A stretch of DNA of 64,000 nt from Parabacteroides acidifaciens (GCF_003363715.1 NZ_QREV01000017.1:1-64000); one strand, 5' to 3'. Shown: positions 54,019-63,436, counted from the stretch's first letter. A program made the numbers and translations. Notes: generated by a model not told the origin, from the sequence alone.

Positions 54019-54417
54019 TTATTCCGTCCGGCTGATTGTGAGGATCTCCGAGAAAGAGATAGGCCATTCGATTGCATTCATCAGGGTTTCAAATGCAATC
54101 CGAAAATTGAGGGGGACATGGGTATAACCGGAATAGAAATCACAGACAGTCAACGCAAGTAGCATCTTCTTATTGTAGTGCATGCCTTTCAAGACAACCA
54201 GGCTGGACAAGACCGACGCCGAACGCGCCTGTTCGAAGTCAGAATCGGCTATATTCATTTTCCCTTTCAATGATTGATAGTGGCGGCAAGCCTCTATATC
54301 GTCTTCCGCCCCCATAGCCTTCATAACATCCAGTAAAACACAACATATTGCAATTCTTTCCGATTCACCTGAGCTCATACTGCTATTATTGCCGCCCTGC
54401 TCCCCTATGTTTGGCAT
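54019..54417 (-). CDS. Small TerB-like hypothetical protein
   Basis: Up to 132 residues, probably cytoplasmic. The body is helical, with ERIAICCVLLDVMKAMGAEDDIEACRHYQSLKGKMNIADSDFEQARSASVLSSLVVLKG split over several helices; it recalls the TerB-like fold (small helical proteins with acidic metal-binding loops), a weak similarity from memory. The last part is less familiar. The start may be the ATG at 54378 (119 residues) rather than 54417. Function unknown. It lies downstream of the epimerase gene by about 400 bases and has candidate promoter boxes of its own. Confidence 0.6.
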   Translation of the reverse strand: MPNIGEQGGNNSSMSSGESERIAICCVLLDVMKAMGAEDDIEACRHYQSLKGKMNIADSDFEQARSASVLSSLVVLKGMHYNKKMLLALTVCDFYSGYTHVPLNFRIAFETLMNAIEWPISFSEILTISRTE

Positions 54418-54760
54418 CTATATGTTAAAAAGCGTGGGAACTGTAATCTACTATTCGAAACTGAGGCATCGCCAAACACCCATCGGACAAATAATAAACA
54501 ACAGCCCACGCTTTATTCTATATACACGAGTATATATAACAAGCGTGAGCGTCCAGTTGTCTATTATCTTTGTCCGAGTTGAAAGTTGGCGATTTTCAGT
54601 TCCAAAGATAATATCTTAAACGCTTAAAGCTTCCTACCATAAAACAGCCGAAAAGTCAAAGCTCCGACGATTTTAGGTCTGCCACAAAGATAAGCAAAAA
54701 CGATGAACTATATAGTTTACAAAGAAACATTAACAGATATGAATCTAAGATTTCCCGCAA
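54418..54760. other. Non-coding stretch with three promoter-like boxes
   Basis: Three copies of TATCTTTG occur: plus strand 54565-54572, minus strand 54603-54610 and 54685-54692. The minus ones could drive the small TerB-like gene with a long leader; the plus one faces them. A 10-bp inverted repeat AAAGCGTGGG/CCCACGCTTT (54429-54438, 54505-54514) lies in that leader. No supported protein-coding frame is present. Confidence 0.4.
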
Positions 54761-54761
54761 C

Positions 54762-54792
54762 CAAAAAGGGCGGCCTTTTACAGCCGCCCTCC
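54762..54792 (-). terminator. Terminator of the aldose epimerase gene
   Basis: Minus strand: GAGGGCGGC, short loop, GCCGCCC and TTTTTGG, about 45 bases after the stop. Confidence 0.85.
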
Positions 54793-54835
54793 CCAATCTT
54801 CCGATTGTCAAAAATCCCCCTTAGATATCGTGTAA

Positions 54836-55972
54836 TTATTTCTCTACCGTAAACTTATAAAGGCATTCGCTGAAGTATTTCTCACCCGGACGCAGCACTA
54901 CACTCGGGAAGTTCGGCTGGTTGGGAGAGTCGGGATAATGCTGTGTTTCCAGGCACAAAGCACCGCGATGCGGATAGACAACACCCAGTTTTCCCTTATC
55001 ACCGGCTTTCGCCATTGCGTTTCCGGCATAGAACTGGATACCCGGTTCGTTAGTATAGACTTCAAGACCGATGCCGCTTTTTGCCGATACGGCTTTTGCT
55101 GCCAGGACATTCATGTCGCAATTATTATTCAAGACCCAGTTATGGTCATATCCTTTACCTCTTACCAACTGTTCGAACGGCTCATCGATATGTGCACCGA
55201 CAGCAACCGGCTGGCGCAGATCCATCGGAGTACCGGCTACATCTTCCAACACTCCGGTCGGGATCAGTGTCTCGTCTACCGGAACATACGTGTCGGCATT
55301 AATCATGATCGAGTGGTCCAGAATCTGAGAACCCGGAACGCCGGAAAGGTTGAAATAGCTGTGATTAGTCAGGTTGACAACGGTCGGTTTGTCTGTCGTA
55401 GCCTCGTATTTGATATCGACGGCATTGTCGTTTGTCAACGTATAGGTGACTTTCACGTTCAGATTACCCGGGAAACCGGCTTCACCGTCTTTGGAAAGAT
55501 AAGTCAGTTCGACAGTCTGGTCGTTCACCTGTTTGGCATCCCAGACAACCGTGTGGTAACCGTTCGGGCCGCCGTGCAGACAATGGCCGTTATTGTTCAG
55601 CGGAAGCTGGTAGTCGTTGCCGTCCAATGAGAACTTGCCGTGTGCGATACGGTTGCCATAACGTCCGATCAACCCGCCATAATTATTATTAGGATTGTCG
55701 ACATACTGCTGGATATTGTCGTAACCTAAGACGACATCCGTCATCTTGCCGTCTTTGTCGGGCACCATCACCGAAACCAGGCGTCCTCCCCAGTTTGTTA
55801 CACAAGCTTCTGCACCATTCTGGTTTTTCAACACATATAATGCGGTCGGTTTTCCTTGTACTTCTGATACGAAATCAGATTTCATCAGTCCAGAAAGAGT
55901 GGCTTCCTCTTTTTTCTCCGTACATGACAACAAAACACACATTGCCATGACAGCCATACATAGTCTCTTCAT
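54836..55972 (-). CDS. galM: Aldose 1-epimerase (mutarotase), predicted lipoprotein
   Basis: Interconverts alpha and beta anomers of galactose or glucose. 378 residues from the ATG at 55972. Signal with Cys17 in VLLSC predicts export as a lipoprotein, so it acts outside the cytoplasm. Family motifs are clear: GRYGNRIAHGKF, NNNGHCLHGGPNGYHTVVW (first catalytic His region), VVNLTNHSYFNLSG (catalytic His), DHNWVLN and CLETQHYPDSPNQPNFPS (catalytic Glu). The frame is open to 56077, but the promoter lies there and the lipoprotein signal fixes the start. Confidence 0.92.
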   Translation of the reverse strand: MKRLCMAVMAMCVLLSCTEKKEEATLSGLMKSDFVSEVQGKPTALYVLKNQNGAEACVTNWGGRLVSVMVPDKDGKMTDVVLGYDNIQQYVDNPNNNYGGLIGRYGNRIAHGKFSLDGNDYQLPLNNNGHCLHGGPNGYHTVVWDAKQVNDQTVELTYLSKDGEAGFPGNLNVKVTYTLTNDNAVDIKYEATTDKPTVVNLTNHSYFNLSGVPGSQILDHSIMINADTYVPVDETLIPTGVLEDVAGTPMDLRQPVAVGAHIDEPFEQLVRGKGYDHNWVLNNNCDMNVLAAKAVSAKSGIGLEVYTNEPGIQFYAGNAMAKAGDKGKLGVVYPHRGALCLETQHYPDSPNQPNFPSVVLRPGEKYFSECLYKFTVEK

Positions 55973-56011
55973 CTTCGATACTAATAAATTAATGTTTGTT
56001 AGATATGCTGG

Positions 56012-56041
56012 CAAATATACAGTATTATTGTCAAAAACAAA
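56012..56041 (-). promoter_or_regulatory. Promoter of the aldose epimerase gene
   Basis: Minus strand: TTTG (56038-56041), 18-base spacer, TATATTTG (56012-56019). It is back to back with the thyA promoter. Confidence 0.7.
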
Positions 56042-56058
56042 CGATGCTGCTGAATAAT

Positions 56059-56090
56059 GTTGTTTAATACAAATCACTTTCGTACATTTG
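56059..56090 (+). promoter_or_regulatory. Promoter of thyA-folA
   Basis: GTTG (56059-56062), 20-base spacer, TACATTTG (56083-56090); the ATG is at 56110. Confidence 0.6.
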
Positions 56091-56109
56091 TGATGCTTAA
56101 TAGAGAAAA

Positions 56110-56904
56110 ATGAAACAATATTTAGATTTACTCGATCGTGTCCTCCGTGAAGGAGTTAAGAAAGAAGACAGGACCGGAACCGGTACATACAGTGTGTTCG
56201 GACATCAGATGCGCTTCAATCTGGAAGACGGTTTTCCTCTGCTAACGACCAAGAAACTGCATTTGAAATCCATTATATATGAACTGCTATGGTTCCTCCA
56301 GGGCGATACCAACGCAAAATACCTGCAAGACCATGGTGTACGTATCTGGAACGAATGGGCGGATGCAGACGGCAACTTAGGGCATATCTACGGTTTCCAA
56401 TGGCGTTCATGGCCGGACTATAAAGGCGGCAGCATCGACCAGATCAGCGAGGCGGTGGAAACCATCAAGCACAACCCCGATTCGCGCCGTATCATCATCA
56501 GCGCCTGGAATGTCGGGGATCTGGACAATATGAACCTGCCTCCCTGCCATGCATTTTTCCAGTTCTATGTGGCAGACGGGCGTTTGAGCTTGCAGATGTA
56601 CCAGCGCAGTGCCGACATCTTCTTAGGTGTTCCGTTCAACATCGCGTCGTACGCACTGTTATTACAGATGATGGCGCAGGTGACAGGCCTGAAAGCCGGA
56701 GATTTTGTGCATACGCTCGGTGATGCGCATATCTATACGAACCACATCGAGCAGGTGAAGTTGCAGCTGACACGCGACCCGCGTCCGCTCCCCCGTATGG
56801 AGATCAACCCGGAAGTAAAAGACATATTCAGCTTCCAATACGAAGACTTTACTCTGACAGGATACGACCCGCACCCGCATATCAAGGGTGAAGTGGCCGT
56901 CTAA
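56110..56904 (+). CDS. thyA: Thymidylate synthase
   Basis: Converts dUMP to dTMP using methylene-tetrahydrofolate, leaving dihydrofolate. 264 residues, the same length as the E. coli enzyme, with catalytic Cys146 in [12 protein letters not shown], the phosphate-binding [13 protein letters not shown] before it, and [20 protein letters not shown]-terminal [11 protein letters not shown] binds dUMP phosphate. It is followed after 41 bases by folA, whose product regenerates the folate oxidised here. Confidence 0.97.
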   Translation: MKQYLDLLDRVLREGVKKEDRTGTGTYSVFGHQMRFNLEDGFPLLTTKKLHLKSIIYELLWFLQGDTNAKYLQDHGVRIWNEWADADGNLGHIYGFQWRSWPDYKGGSIDQISEAVETIKHNPDSRRIIISAWNVGDLDNMNLPPCHAFFQFYVADGRLSLQMYQRSADIFLGVPFNIASYALLLQMMAQVTGLKAGDFVHTLGDAHIYTNHIEQVKLQLTRDPRPLPRMEINPEVKDIFSFQYEDFTLTGYDPHPHIKGEVAV

Positions 56905-56945
56905 ATAAAAATAAAGACAGCAAGATTATTTAATTCGATAAGTTT

Positions 56946-57443
56946 ATGAGTACTATTTCAATTGTAGCAGCTATTTCCGACAACAATGCTATCGGGAAGA
57001 ATCTGGGACTGCTCTGGCACATGCCGGCAGACATGAAGCGTTTTAAAGACCTGACAACAGGCCACGCCGTAATAATGGGACGTAAAACTTTCGAGTCTTT
57101 ACCTAAAGGCGGACTGCCCAACCGCAAAAACGTAGTACTGACGACCATGCCGGAAGCCGGTTTCGTCAATTGCTTCGCTTGCGAGTCGATGCACGACGCT
57201 TTGGATATTTGCGAAAAAGAAAAAGACATCTTCATCATCGGCGGTTCCTTAGTTTACAGACAAGGATTAGGCATTGCCGACAAGATGTATCTGACCCGCG
57301 TACACGGCGACTTCCCCGATGCAGACGCGTTCTTCCCGGTTGTTAACTGGGATCTGTGGGAAGAGGTGGAACGCCAGGAATTCGAGGCAGACGAGAAAAA
57401 TCCGTACCCCTACACATTCCTGACTTACGTACGTAAAAAATAG
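56946..57443 (+). CDS. folA: Dihydrofolate reductase
   Basis: Reduces dihydrofolate to tetrahydrofolate with NADPH; target of trimethoprim. 165 residues. ISIVAAISDNNAIGKNLGLLWHMPAD carries the Met20-like loop and catalytic acid Asp29; GRKTFESLPKG and IIGGSLVYRQG are the NADPH-binding and GG motifs. It is directly downstream of thyA and probably co-transcribed. Confidence 0.96.
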   Translation: MSTISIVAAISDNNAIGKNLGLLWHMPADMKRFKDLTTGHAVIMGRKTFESLPKGGLPNRKNVVLTTMPEAGFVNCFACESMHDALDICEKEKDIFIIGGSLVYRQGLGIADKMYLTRVHGDFPDADAFFPVVNWDLWEEVERQEFEADEKNPYPYTFLTYVRKK

Positions 57444-57539
57444 AATTACTCCTATTTAACAGTAGTTTTACAACTTTTTGCTCTTTCTTTGTATCTATAC
57501 ACTAAAGGTTGTTTGTTTAACAAGTAAACTCATATAGAT

Positions 57540-60500
57540 ATGAAGATAAGAGCATTTATTGTTTTAGCCCTGATCGCTTGCGGAATATTGTCTACGGTAT
57601 TCTACGTGCAGGCAAACCGGGCCTCCCTCGATGAGAAGGCGATAACAGAAGCCATCCAAACGAAAAACACGCCGCAGTTAATTCAGTCGCTTATTACGAA
57701 GATGAAGAATCAACTGGAGAAAGACAGCGAGACTTTCCCCGAACTGATAAAAGAGGTGGAAACATATACCGCCGTATGTCCTGACTCGGCCTCCGTCGCC
57801 ATACTCCACTCCATGATTGCGGAGATGTATAACAACTATTACAGACAGAACCGCTGGAACATCAACCAGCGGACGGAGCTGACCGGTTACGTGCCCGACG
57901 ATATCCGCGAATGGACCGCCAACCTGTTCACGGAAAAGATCAAACAGGAATTGACGCTCTCCCTCGAACCCGCCCGTTTGCTGCAACAGACGCCGGTCGG
58001 CCAATACAACCTGATCCTGAAGAAAGGGAAAGACAGCCCCGAACTCCGTCCGACACTGTACGACTTCCTGACTTTCCGCGCCATCGAGATACAGCCGGCG
58101 GCAGAATGGTATAACGACCTGATCGCCTTCCGCCGCACCCAGCCGGAAAAGAAACCCCTGCTGCTGGACGAATTGGACTACTGGCAATATAAATACGACA
58201 GCAGGCTGACAACCGCGGCAGACTATAAAAACGCATTAGACAGCCTGTTCCAGGTGTACGGAAAAGAACCGTTTGCCATCGAAATAGAGATCGCACAGAT
58301 GCATCGCCTCCAACGCGAACGCTATCAGGGCAACAAAGCGCACCAGGATTCCATCCAGGCCGCCATCTATGCACTTTGCAAGGAAAGCATCGCCCGGTAC
58401 GCTAAAAACGACCGCGTCAACGCGTTCAAGAACCAATTAGGGCAAATGGAAATGCCCGTCCTGAACGTCGAATCGCAGAACAACGTCTATCCGGGAAAGA
58501 GCCTGACGCTCCGGATCAGATACACCAACACCCCGCAACTGACCGTCCGCATCTACAAAAGCCTCCGTCAGCCGCAGGAAGCCTGGCGGAACTATAATAA
58601 AAACAACAAGAACATGTTGGGCGAGTTAGTGAAAGAGCAGACATTCAAAATGAATATGCCCGACACCTACACCGAAGCCGATTCCACACTCTCCATTCCG
58701 ATGGATAAATTAGGATTATACGAATACGTCATCACGGTTCCGGGCAAGCAACTGACCGTCTCCAACCGTTTCAGCGTGAGCCGCCTGGCCGCCCTTACCC
58801 GCAGCCAGACGAACAACTCGGAAGTACTCGTCACCGACCTGGAAAGCGGCAAACCCATCGAAGGCGCAACCGTGATCTACTACAAAACCGATATGATGAA
58901 GGGAACGCTTCAACGCCAGGGAGAAGTGAAGACAGACCATTTAGGCATAGCGGTCCTTCCCGCCAAAAAGAAGATCGAACAAATCCGTCCGGTCTTCCGC
59001 GACGACACCGCTTCCATCATCACGAGCATCTATCCTTACGGCTCCTTCCGTCCGGAAAAGGAACAGGTGGAACTGTCTCTTTTCACAGATCGCGGCATTT
59101 ACCGTCCGGGACAGAATGTATTCTTCAAAGGGATCGCTTACGTAAAAGACACGGACGATCCGCATGTTGTGGCGGGACGAACCTATACCGTCACCTTGCG
59201 CGATGCCAACTACAAGGAAGTGGCAAGCAAAGAACTCACGACCGACAAATTCGGTTCCTTCAACGGCGAGTTTACCATACCGACGCAGACATTAAGCGGC
59301 AACTTTACCCTCGTGTCGGAAAGAGCCCGCACGAATATACGGGTGGAAGAATACAAACGTCCGACCTTCAAGGTGGACTTCCTGCCGATCAAGGAAGAGG
59401 TGACGTTCGGAAAACCGGTCAGGATTACGGGTGAAGCGCAGACATTCTCCGGCATCGCCCTTCAGGCAGGCGAAGTCAACTGGACCATCACCCGCCGCCC
59501 GTTCTGGGCACGTTTCTATATGCCGAATCCATTCGATTATACAACCGAGCAGGTCGCCAACGGGACGGCAAAGGTCGACAGCAAAGGCAACTTCTCCCTC
59601 TCCTTCGTTCCCGAACGACCGGAAACAACCGGCATGCGCCCCGCCTACCAGAGTTATGAAGTAACGGCAACCCTGACCGACAGCAAAGGGGAAACACAGG
59701 AAGCGCAATACACCTTCTCCGTAGGCGACACCGGCATTCTGTTAGACATCCAAATGCCCGGAGAGGAAATGGAAAACGACTCCGCCAAAGCGGTGATAAC
59801 AGCCTATACGGTAAACAGGCAGAAAGCATCCGCCGAAGGCAATTACACGATCTACTCCCTGTCAGACGAGAAAACGGAACCGGACCAGTTCGGCATGGAT
59901 CAGTATAAGATAGACAAACTGATGACCGTCGGCACCTTTATAACGGGAGACGAACTCTCGCCCGCCCTGTTCCGCAACCTCCCGGCCGGACGCTACCGCC
60001 TGGAAGTGAAAGCGACCGACTCCAACGGAAAAGAAGTTTCCGCTAACCAGGACTTTATCCTCTACAGCCGCCGGGACAAACGCCCGCCGGTATTCATGCA
60101 CACCTGGCTGATCGAGGAGCGCACGACCTGTGAGCCGGGAGAAGACGCCGAGTTTGTGTTCGGTACATCCGACAAGGATGCACACGTCTTATACGAAGTC
60201 TACAGCAGCGACCGGAAATGCACGAAACGGGAATATATCCGGATGAGCGATGAGAACCGGACATTCCGCCTCCCGTTTAAGGAAACGGACGGAGACGGGT
60301 TTACCGTCACCTTCACCTTTGTCAAGGAAGGAAAGATGTACGTCAAGCAAGTTCCCGTCTACCGCCGCCAGCCAAACCGGAGACTGAATATCCTGGCCGA
60401 GACATTCCGCGACCACCTGCTGCCGGGCAGCAAGGAGAACTGGAAATTCCGTATTACGGATGCGGACTCCGTCGCTGTCACAGCCGAAGTGTTAGTCAGT

Positions 60501-63203
60501 ATGTACGACGCATCATTGGATAAGATCATACCTTTCGGCTGGTCATTCGTCCCCAAAAGATATATTAATTTATATGCCCCGCAATTCTCGGAAGGGACAG
60601 CCTTTACAAGCAACAACAAGTACGAGACGGGAACAAACAAGAACCTGCGCATACCCGAATACCAGTACGACCGCCTCAACTGGCAGGATGTATTGTCTTT
60701 AGGCTCCCGCTACGGAAGTAACCGCGTCTACGCATCCGGAGTCATGATGAAATCGGCGGCCGCCCCGGCTGTGGCCGAAGTCCTCAGCATCACAGACGAC
60801 AGCGCCGTTCTGGAAGAATCCGCCGTACGGGCCGACCAGGGCGTTGCGGAGATTATTGCAGAAGAGGAACTGCCCGCTCCGATCAAGCTACGCGAGAACT
60901 TCGCCGAAACCGCCTTCTTCTATCCGGCACTCGTGACCGGCAAGGAGGGCGACGTTGCGTTCAGCTTCACGATGCCCGAAAGCAATACGACCTGGAAACT
61001 GCAACTGTTAGCACAGACGGAAGACCTGAAATACGGCTACCTGTCGCGCGAGATCATCACTAACAAGCCGCTGATGGTGACCCCGAACCTGCCGCGTTTC
61101 CTGCGCCAGGGCGACGATGTGACAATCACGGCACAGGTCAGCAACCAGTCCGGCGAAACTCTCAGCGGACGTGCCAGCCTGGAACTGTTCGACCCGGACA
61201 ACATGGAAATCCGTAGAGACGCACGGCCGTGCGTCTCTACACGACCGTACGTATTCACCCTGGCGACCGACAGCACGACAACCGTCAGCTGGTCTTTCCG
61301 CGTCCCCGCAGCGGCGAATGGCGTTATCGGCTGCCGCATCATAGCCGATTCGGACAAGGGAAGCGACGGCGAACAGCACCTTATCCCGGTTCTCTCCAAC
61401 GAGATATTAGTGACGGAAAGCACCCCGTTCTACCTCTTCGACAAGAACGAAGAAGTGATCCGCCTGAAAGACCGTAGAGACGCACGGCCGTTCCGCACGA
61501 CACTCGAACTGACGGCCAACCCCATCTGGTATGCCGTACAAGCCCTGCCGACCCTCACGCAGCCGGAAGACGACAACGTCATCTCCTGGTTCGCCTCCTA
61601 CTACAGCAACACGCTGGCAAGCTACATCGCAACGGCCCATCCGCGCATCCAGCAGGTCATCAGCCAGTGGAAAGCACAGGGCGGAAACGCCTCCACGCTC
61701 TATTCCAACCTCGAAAAGAACGCGGAACTGAAAGACATCCTCCTGCAGGAAACGCCTTGGGTATTAGAAGCAAGCAACGAGACGGAGCAGAAACAACGCC
61801 TCTCCCTCCTTTTCGACCTGAACCGGGCAGCCGGGCAACGGGAAATCGCCCTACAGCGCCTTCTCGACCTGCAAAGGCCGGACGGCGGGTGGAGCTGGTT
61901 CAAAGGCATGTATCCAAGCCAGGAAATCACACTCTATATCCTGAAAGGAATGACCCAGTTAGTGCAGTTGAACGCCATCGGGTATAACCAGCAGGAAAAG
62001 GAGATGCAGATGAGAGCGCTGAAGTTCATCGACCAGCAAATCCAGTCCGACTACGAAGCGCTCCAAAAGATCAAGAACTGGCAGAGAAACGAAATTTCTC
62101 CCTTGGAAATCGAATACCTGTTTGTCCGCAGCGCCTACCGCGACATCCCGGAACTGGGTTCGGCCCGCGAAGCGATCCGCTACTACACAAACTTAGCGGA
62201 AAAGCAGTGGAGCAAACAATCCATCTACGGAAAAGGTGAAATCGCCTGGCTGATGCTGCGCAACGGCAAGAAAGAGGTTGCAAACAACATCCTCGCCTGG
62301 TTGCGCAAGACGGCGACCACATCCGCCGACCGGGGCATGTATTGGGCGAACAACCGGAGCGGCGCAAGTTTCTTCACCTCACCGATCGACACGCATTGCC
62401 TTTTGATGGCCCTCTTCAACGAAACGTCGCCCAACCAGCAGGAGACCGACCGGATGAAGCAATGGCTCCTCAGCCAGAAACAGACGCAAAACTGGCCCTC
62501 CGTCCCGGCAACAGTCAACGCCATCTACGCCTTGCTGCTGACCGGAAGCGACTGGCTGAGCGACAGCAACACCTGCACGGCTGAATGGGGCAAGGAAACC
62601 TATAGCACCACAAACGGCGAGTTGGCCACCGGCTACCTGAAAGTCACCCGTTCGGAAGAAAAAGCCGTTGCATCCGGCGGAAACACCATCACCATCCGCA
62701 AGGAAGGCACCGCGCCTGCCTGGGGAGCTGTCTACGAACAATACCTCCGGAACATCAACGACGTGAAGAAGCAGAAAGGCGCGCTGAACGTTGAGAAGAT
62801 GCTGTTTGTCGAGACGAACAACGGTTCCGAACGTCAACTGCGTCCCGTCACGCCCCAGCAGCCGCTCCGTGTCGGCGACAAGGTTATCGTACGCCTGACT
62901 GTCCGCACCGACCGCACGATGGACTACGTCTTCCTGAAAGACCTCCGCGCCGGATGTTTCGAACCGGCTGCCCAGCTTTCCGGCTCGACCTATCGGGACG
63001 GAGCCTGGTATTACCAGTCGCCGACGGATGTATCGGAAAACTTCTTCTTCGACCGCCTGCCCCAAGGCACATACGTCCTGGAATATGCCGTATATGTGTC
63101 ACGCCCAGGTGAATACGCAGGCGGTATCAGCACGATCCAATGCCTGTATGCTCCCGAGTTCGTGTCGCATACGGAAGGAGGGTTCTTAAAAGTGGACTTC
63201 TAA
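57540..63203 (+). CDS. Bacterial alpha-2-macroglobulin family protein (MG2 domain), no thioester
   Basis: 1887-residue envelope protein. The N-terminal hydrophobic segment contains a possible lipobox (LIAC, Cys14), so it may be a lipoprotein or a membrane-anchored protein. MG domains follow: MG2-like about 500-620 (FTDRGIYRPGQNVFFKGIAYVKD), ENFAETAFFYPALVTGKEGDVAFSFTMPESNTTWKL (about 1117 on, the A2M core) and a helical thioester-domain-like region from about 1320 to 1650 (LQRPDGGWSWFKGMYPSQEITLYIL). The CxEQ thioester motif is absent; that region reads LTQPEDDNVISWFASYY. Family members are thought to trap or bind proteases or peptides. A palindromic element adds RRDARPCVSTR near 1225-1235, and a half copy adds RRDARP near 1312-1317. 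Confidence 0.9.
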   Translation: MKIRAFIVLALIACGILSTVFYVQANRASLDEKAITEAIQTKNTPQLIQSLITKMKNQLEKDSETFPELIKEVETYTAVCPDSASVAILHSMIAEMYNNYYRQNRWNINQRTELTGYVPDDIREWTANLFTEKIKQELTLSLEPARLLQQTPVGQYNLILKKGKDSPELRPTLYDFLTFRAIEIQPAAEWYNDLIAFRRTQPEKKPLLLDELDYWQYKYDSRLTTAADYKNALDSLFQVYGKEPFAIEIEIAQMHRLQRERYQGNKAHQDSIQAAIYALCKESIARYAKNDRVNAFKNQLGQMEMPVLNVESQNNVYPGKSLTLRIRYTNTPQLTVRIYKSLRQPQEAWRNYNKNNKNMLGELVKEQTFKMNMPDTYTEADSTLSIPMDKLGLYEYVITVPGKQLTVSNRFSVSRLAALTRSQTNNSEVLVTDLESGKPIEGATVIYYKTDMMKGTLQRQGEVKTDHLGIAVLPAKKKIEQIRPVFRDDTASIITSIYPYGSFRPEKEQVELSLFTDRGIYRPGQNVFFKGIAYVKDTDDPHVVAGRTYTVTLRDANYKEVASKELTTDKFGSFNGEFTIPTQTLSGNFTLVSERARTNIRVEEYKRPTFKVDFLPIKEEVTFGKPVRITGEAQTFSGIALQAGEVNWTITRRPFWARFYMPNPFDYTTEQVANGTAKVDSKGNFSLSFVPERPETTGMRPAYQSYEVTATLTDSKGETQEAQYTFSVGDTGILLDIQMPGEEMENDSAKAVITAYTVNRQKASAEGNYTIYSLSDEKTEPDQFGMDQYKIDKLMTVGTFITGDELSPALFRNLPAGRYRLEVKATDSNGKEVSANQDFILYSRRDKRPPVFMHTWLIEERTTCEPGEDAEFVFGTSDKDAHVLYEVYSSDRKCTKREYIRMSDENRTFRLPFKETDGDGFTVTFTFVKEGKMYVKQVPVYRRQPNRRLNILAETFRDHLLPGSKENWKFRITDADSVAVTAEVLVSMYDASLDKIIPFGWSFVPKRYINLYAPQFSEGTAFTSNNKYETGTNKNLRIPEYQYDRLNWQDVLSLGSRYGSNRVYASGVMMKSAAAPAVAEVLSITDDSAVLEESAVRADQGVAEIIAEEELPAPIKLRENFAETAFFYPALVTGKEGDVAFSFTMPESNTTWKLQLLAQTEDLKYGYLSREIITNKPLMVTPNLPRFLRQGDDVTITAQVSNQSGETLSGRASLELFDPDNMEIRRDARPCVSTRPYVFTLATDSTTTVSWSFRVPAAANGVIGCRIIADSDKGSDGEQHLIPVLSNEILVTESTPFYLFDKNEEVIRLKDRRDARPFRTTLELTANPIWYAVQALPTLTQPEDDNVISWFASYYSNTLASYIATAHPRIQQVISQWKAQGGNASTLYSNLEKNAELKDILLQETPWVLEASNETEQKQRLSLLFDLNRAAGQREIALQRLLDLQRPDGGWSWFKGMYPSQEITLYILKGMTQLVQLNAIGYNQQEKEMQMRALKFIDQQIQSDYEALQKIKNWQRNEISPLEIEYLFVRSAYRDIPELGSAREAIRYYTNLAEKQWSKQSIYGKGEIAWLMLRNGKKEVANNILAWLRKTATTSADRGMYWANNRSGASFFTSPIDTHCLLMALFNETSPNQQETDRMKQWLLSQKQTQNWPSVPATVNAIYALLLTGSDWLSDSNTCTAEWGKETYSTTNGELATGYLKVTRSEEKAVASGGNTITIRKEGTAPAWGAVYEQYLRNINDVKKQKGALNVEKMLFVETNNGSERQLRPVTPQQPLRVGDKVIVRLTVRTDRTMDYVFLKDLRAGCFEPAAQLSGSTYRDGAWYYQSPTDVSENFFFDRLPQGTYVLEYAVYVSRPGEYAGGISTIQCLYAPEFVSHTEGGFLKVDF
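61213..61240. repeat. 28-bp perfect palindrome inside the macroglobulin coding frame
   Basis: GTAGAGACGCACGG followed directly by its own reverse complement. It encodes RDARPCVS in frame (with flanking R and TR). I recognise this palindrome type as one normally found between genes in many bacterial genomes, including Bacteroidales. Confidence 0.85.
61474..61491. repeat. Half copy of the same palindromic element
   Basis: The first 18 bases of the palindrome (GTAGAGACGCACGGCCGT) recur 261 bases downstream in the same gene and the same reading frame, encoding RRDARP. The second arm has decayed or was never present. Confidence 0.8.
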
Positions 63204-63209
63204 ACCGAA

Positions 63210-63363
63210 GGGGATGTGTCAAAAGTCCTATTTATAGCGTCTGTGTCCTGGCGGGCTTGACCCGCCATCTCATTCTAATTACTGTAAATCATCTTAGTAT
63301 GAGGTTGCGGGTCAAGCCCGCAATGACACGCTAAAGCGTTAGAACTTACTTTTGACACACCCC
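63210..63363. repeat. Nested inverted-repeat element (MITE/REP-like)
   Basis: Outer arms of about 17 bases with one difference (GGGGATGTGTCAAAAGT at 63210-63226; complement at 63348-63363) enclose an inner inverted repeat of about 31 bases per arm built around GCGGGCTTGACCCGC. No protein frame is supported. It begins 6 bases after the macroglobulin stop and may also end that transcript. The gene-free stretch 63204-63436 holds only this. Confidence 0.7.
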
Positions 63364-63436
63364 CATTTTTTTAGCATTGATATCGGCAGTAAATACATAA
63401 TTTTGTTTCAAGTCAAGGCAAAACAATGTTGTGTTC

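Noticed and set aside
54389-54619. 76-codon plus-strand frame in the non-coding gap
   Set aside because: It overlaps the opposite gene start and promoter boxes and has no protein-like features.
62379-63065. 228-codon minus-strand frame opposite the macroglobulin gene
   Set aside because: Shadow of the high-G+C coding strand; no recognisable domain and no spacing or promoter of its own.
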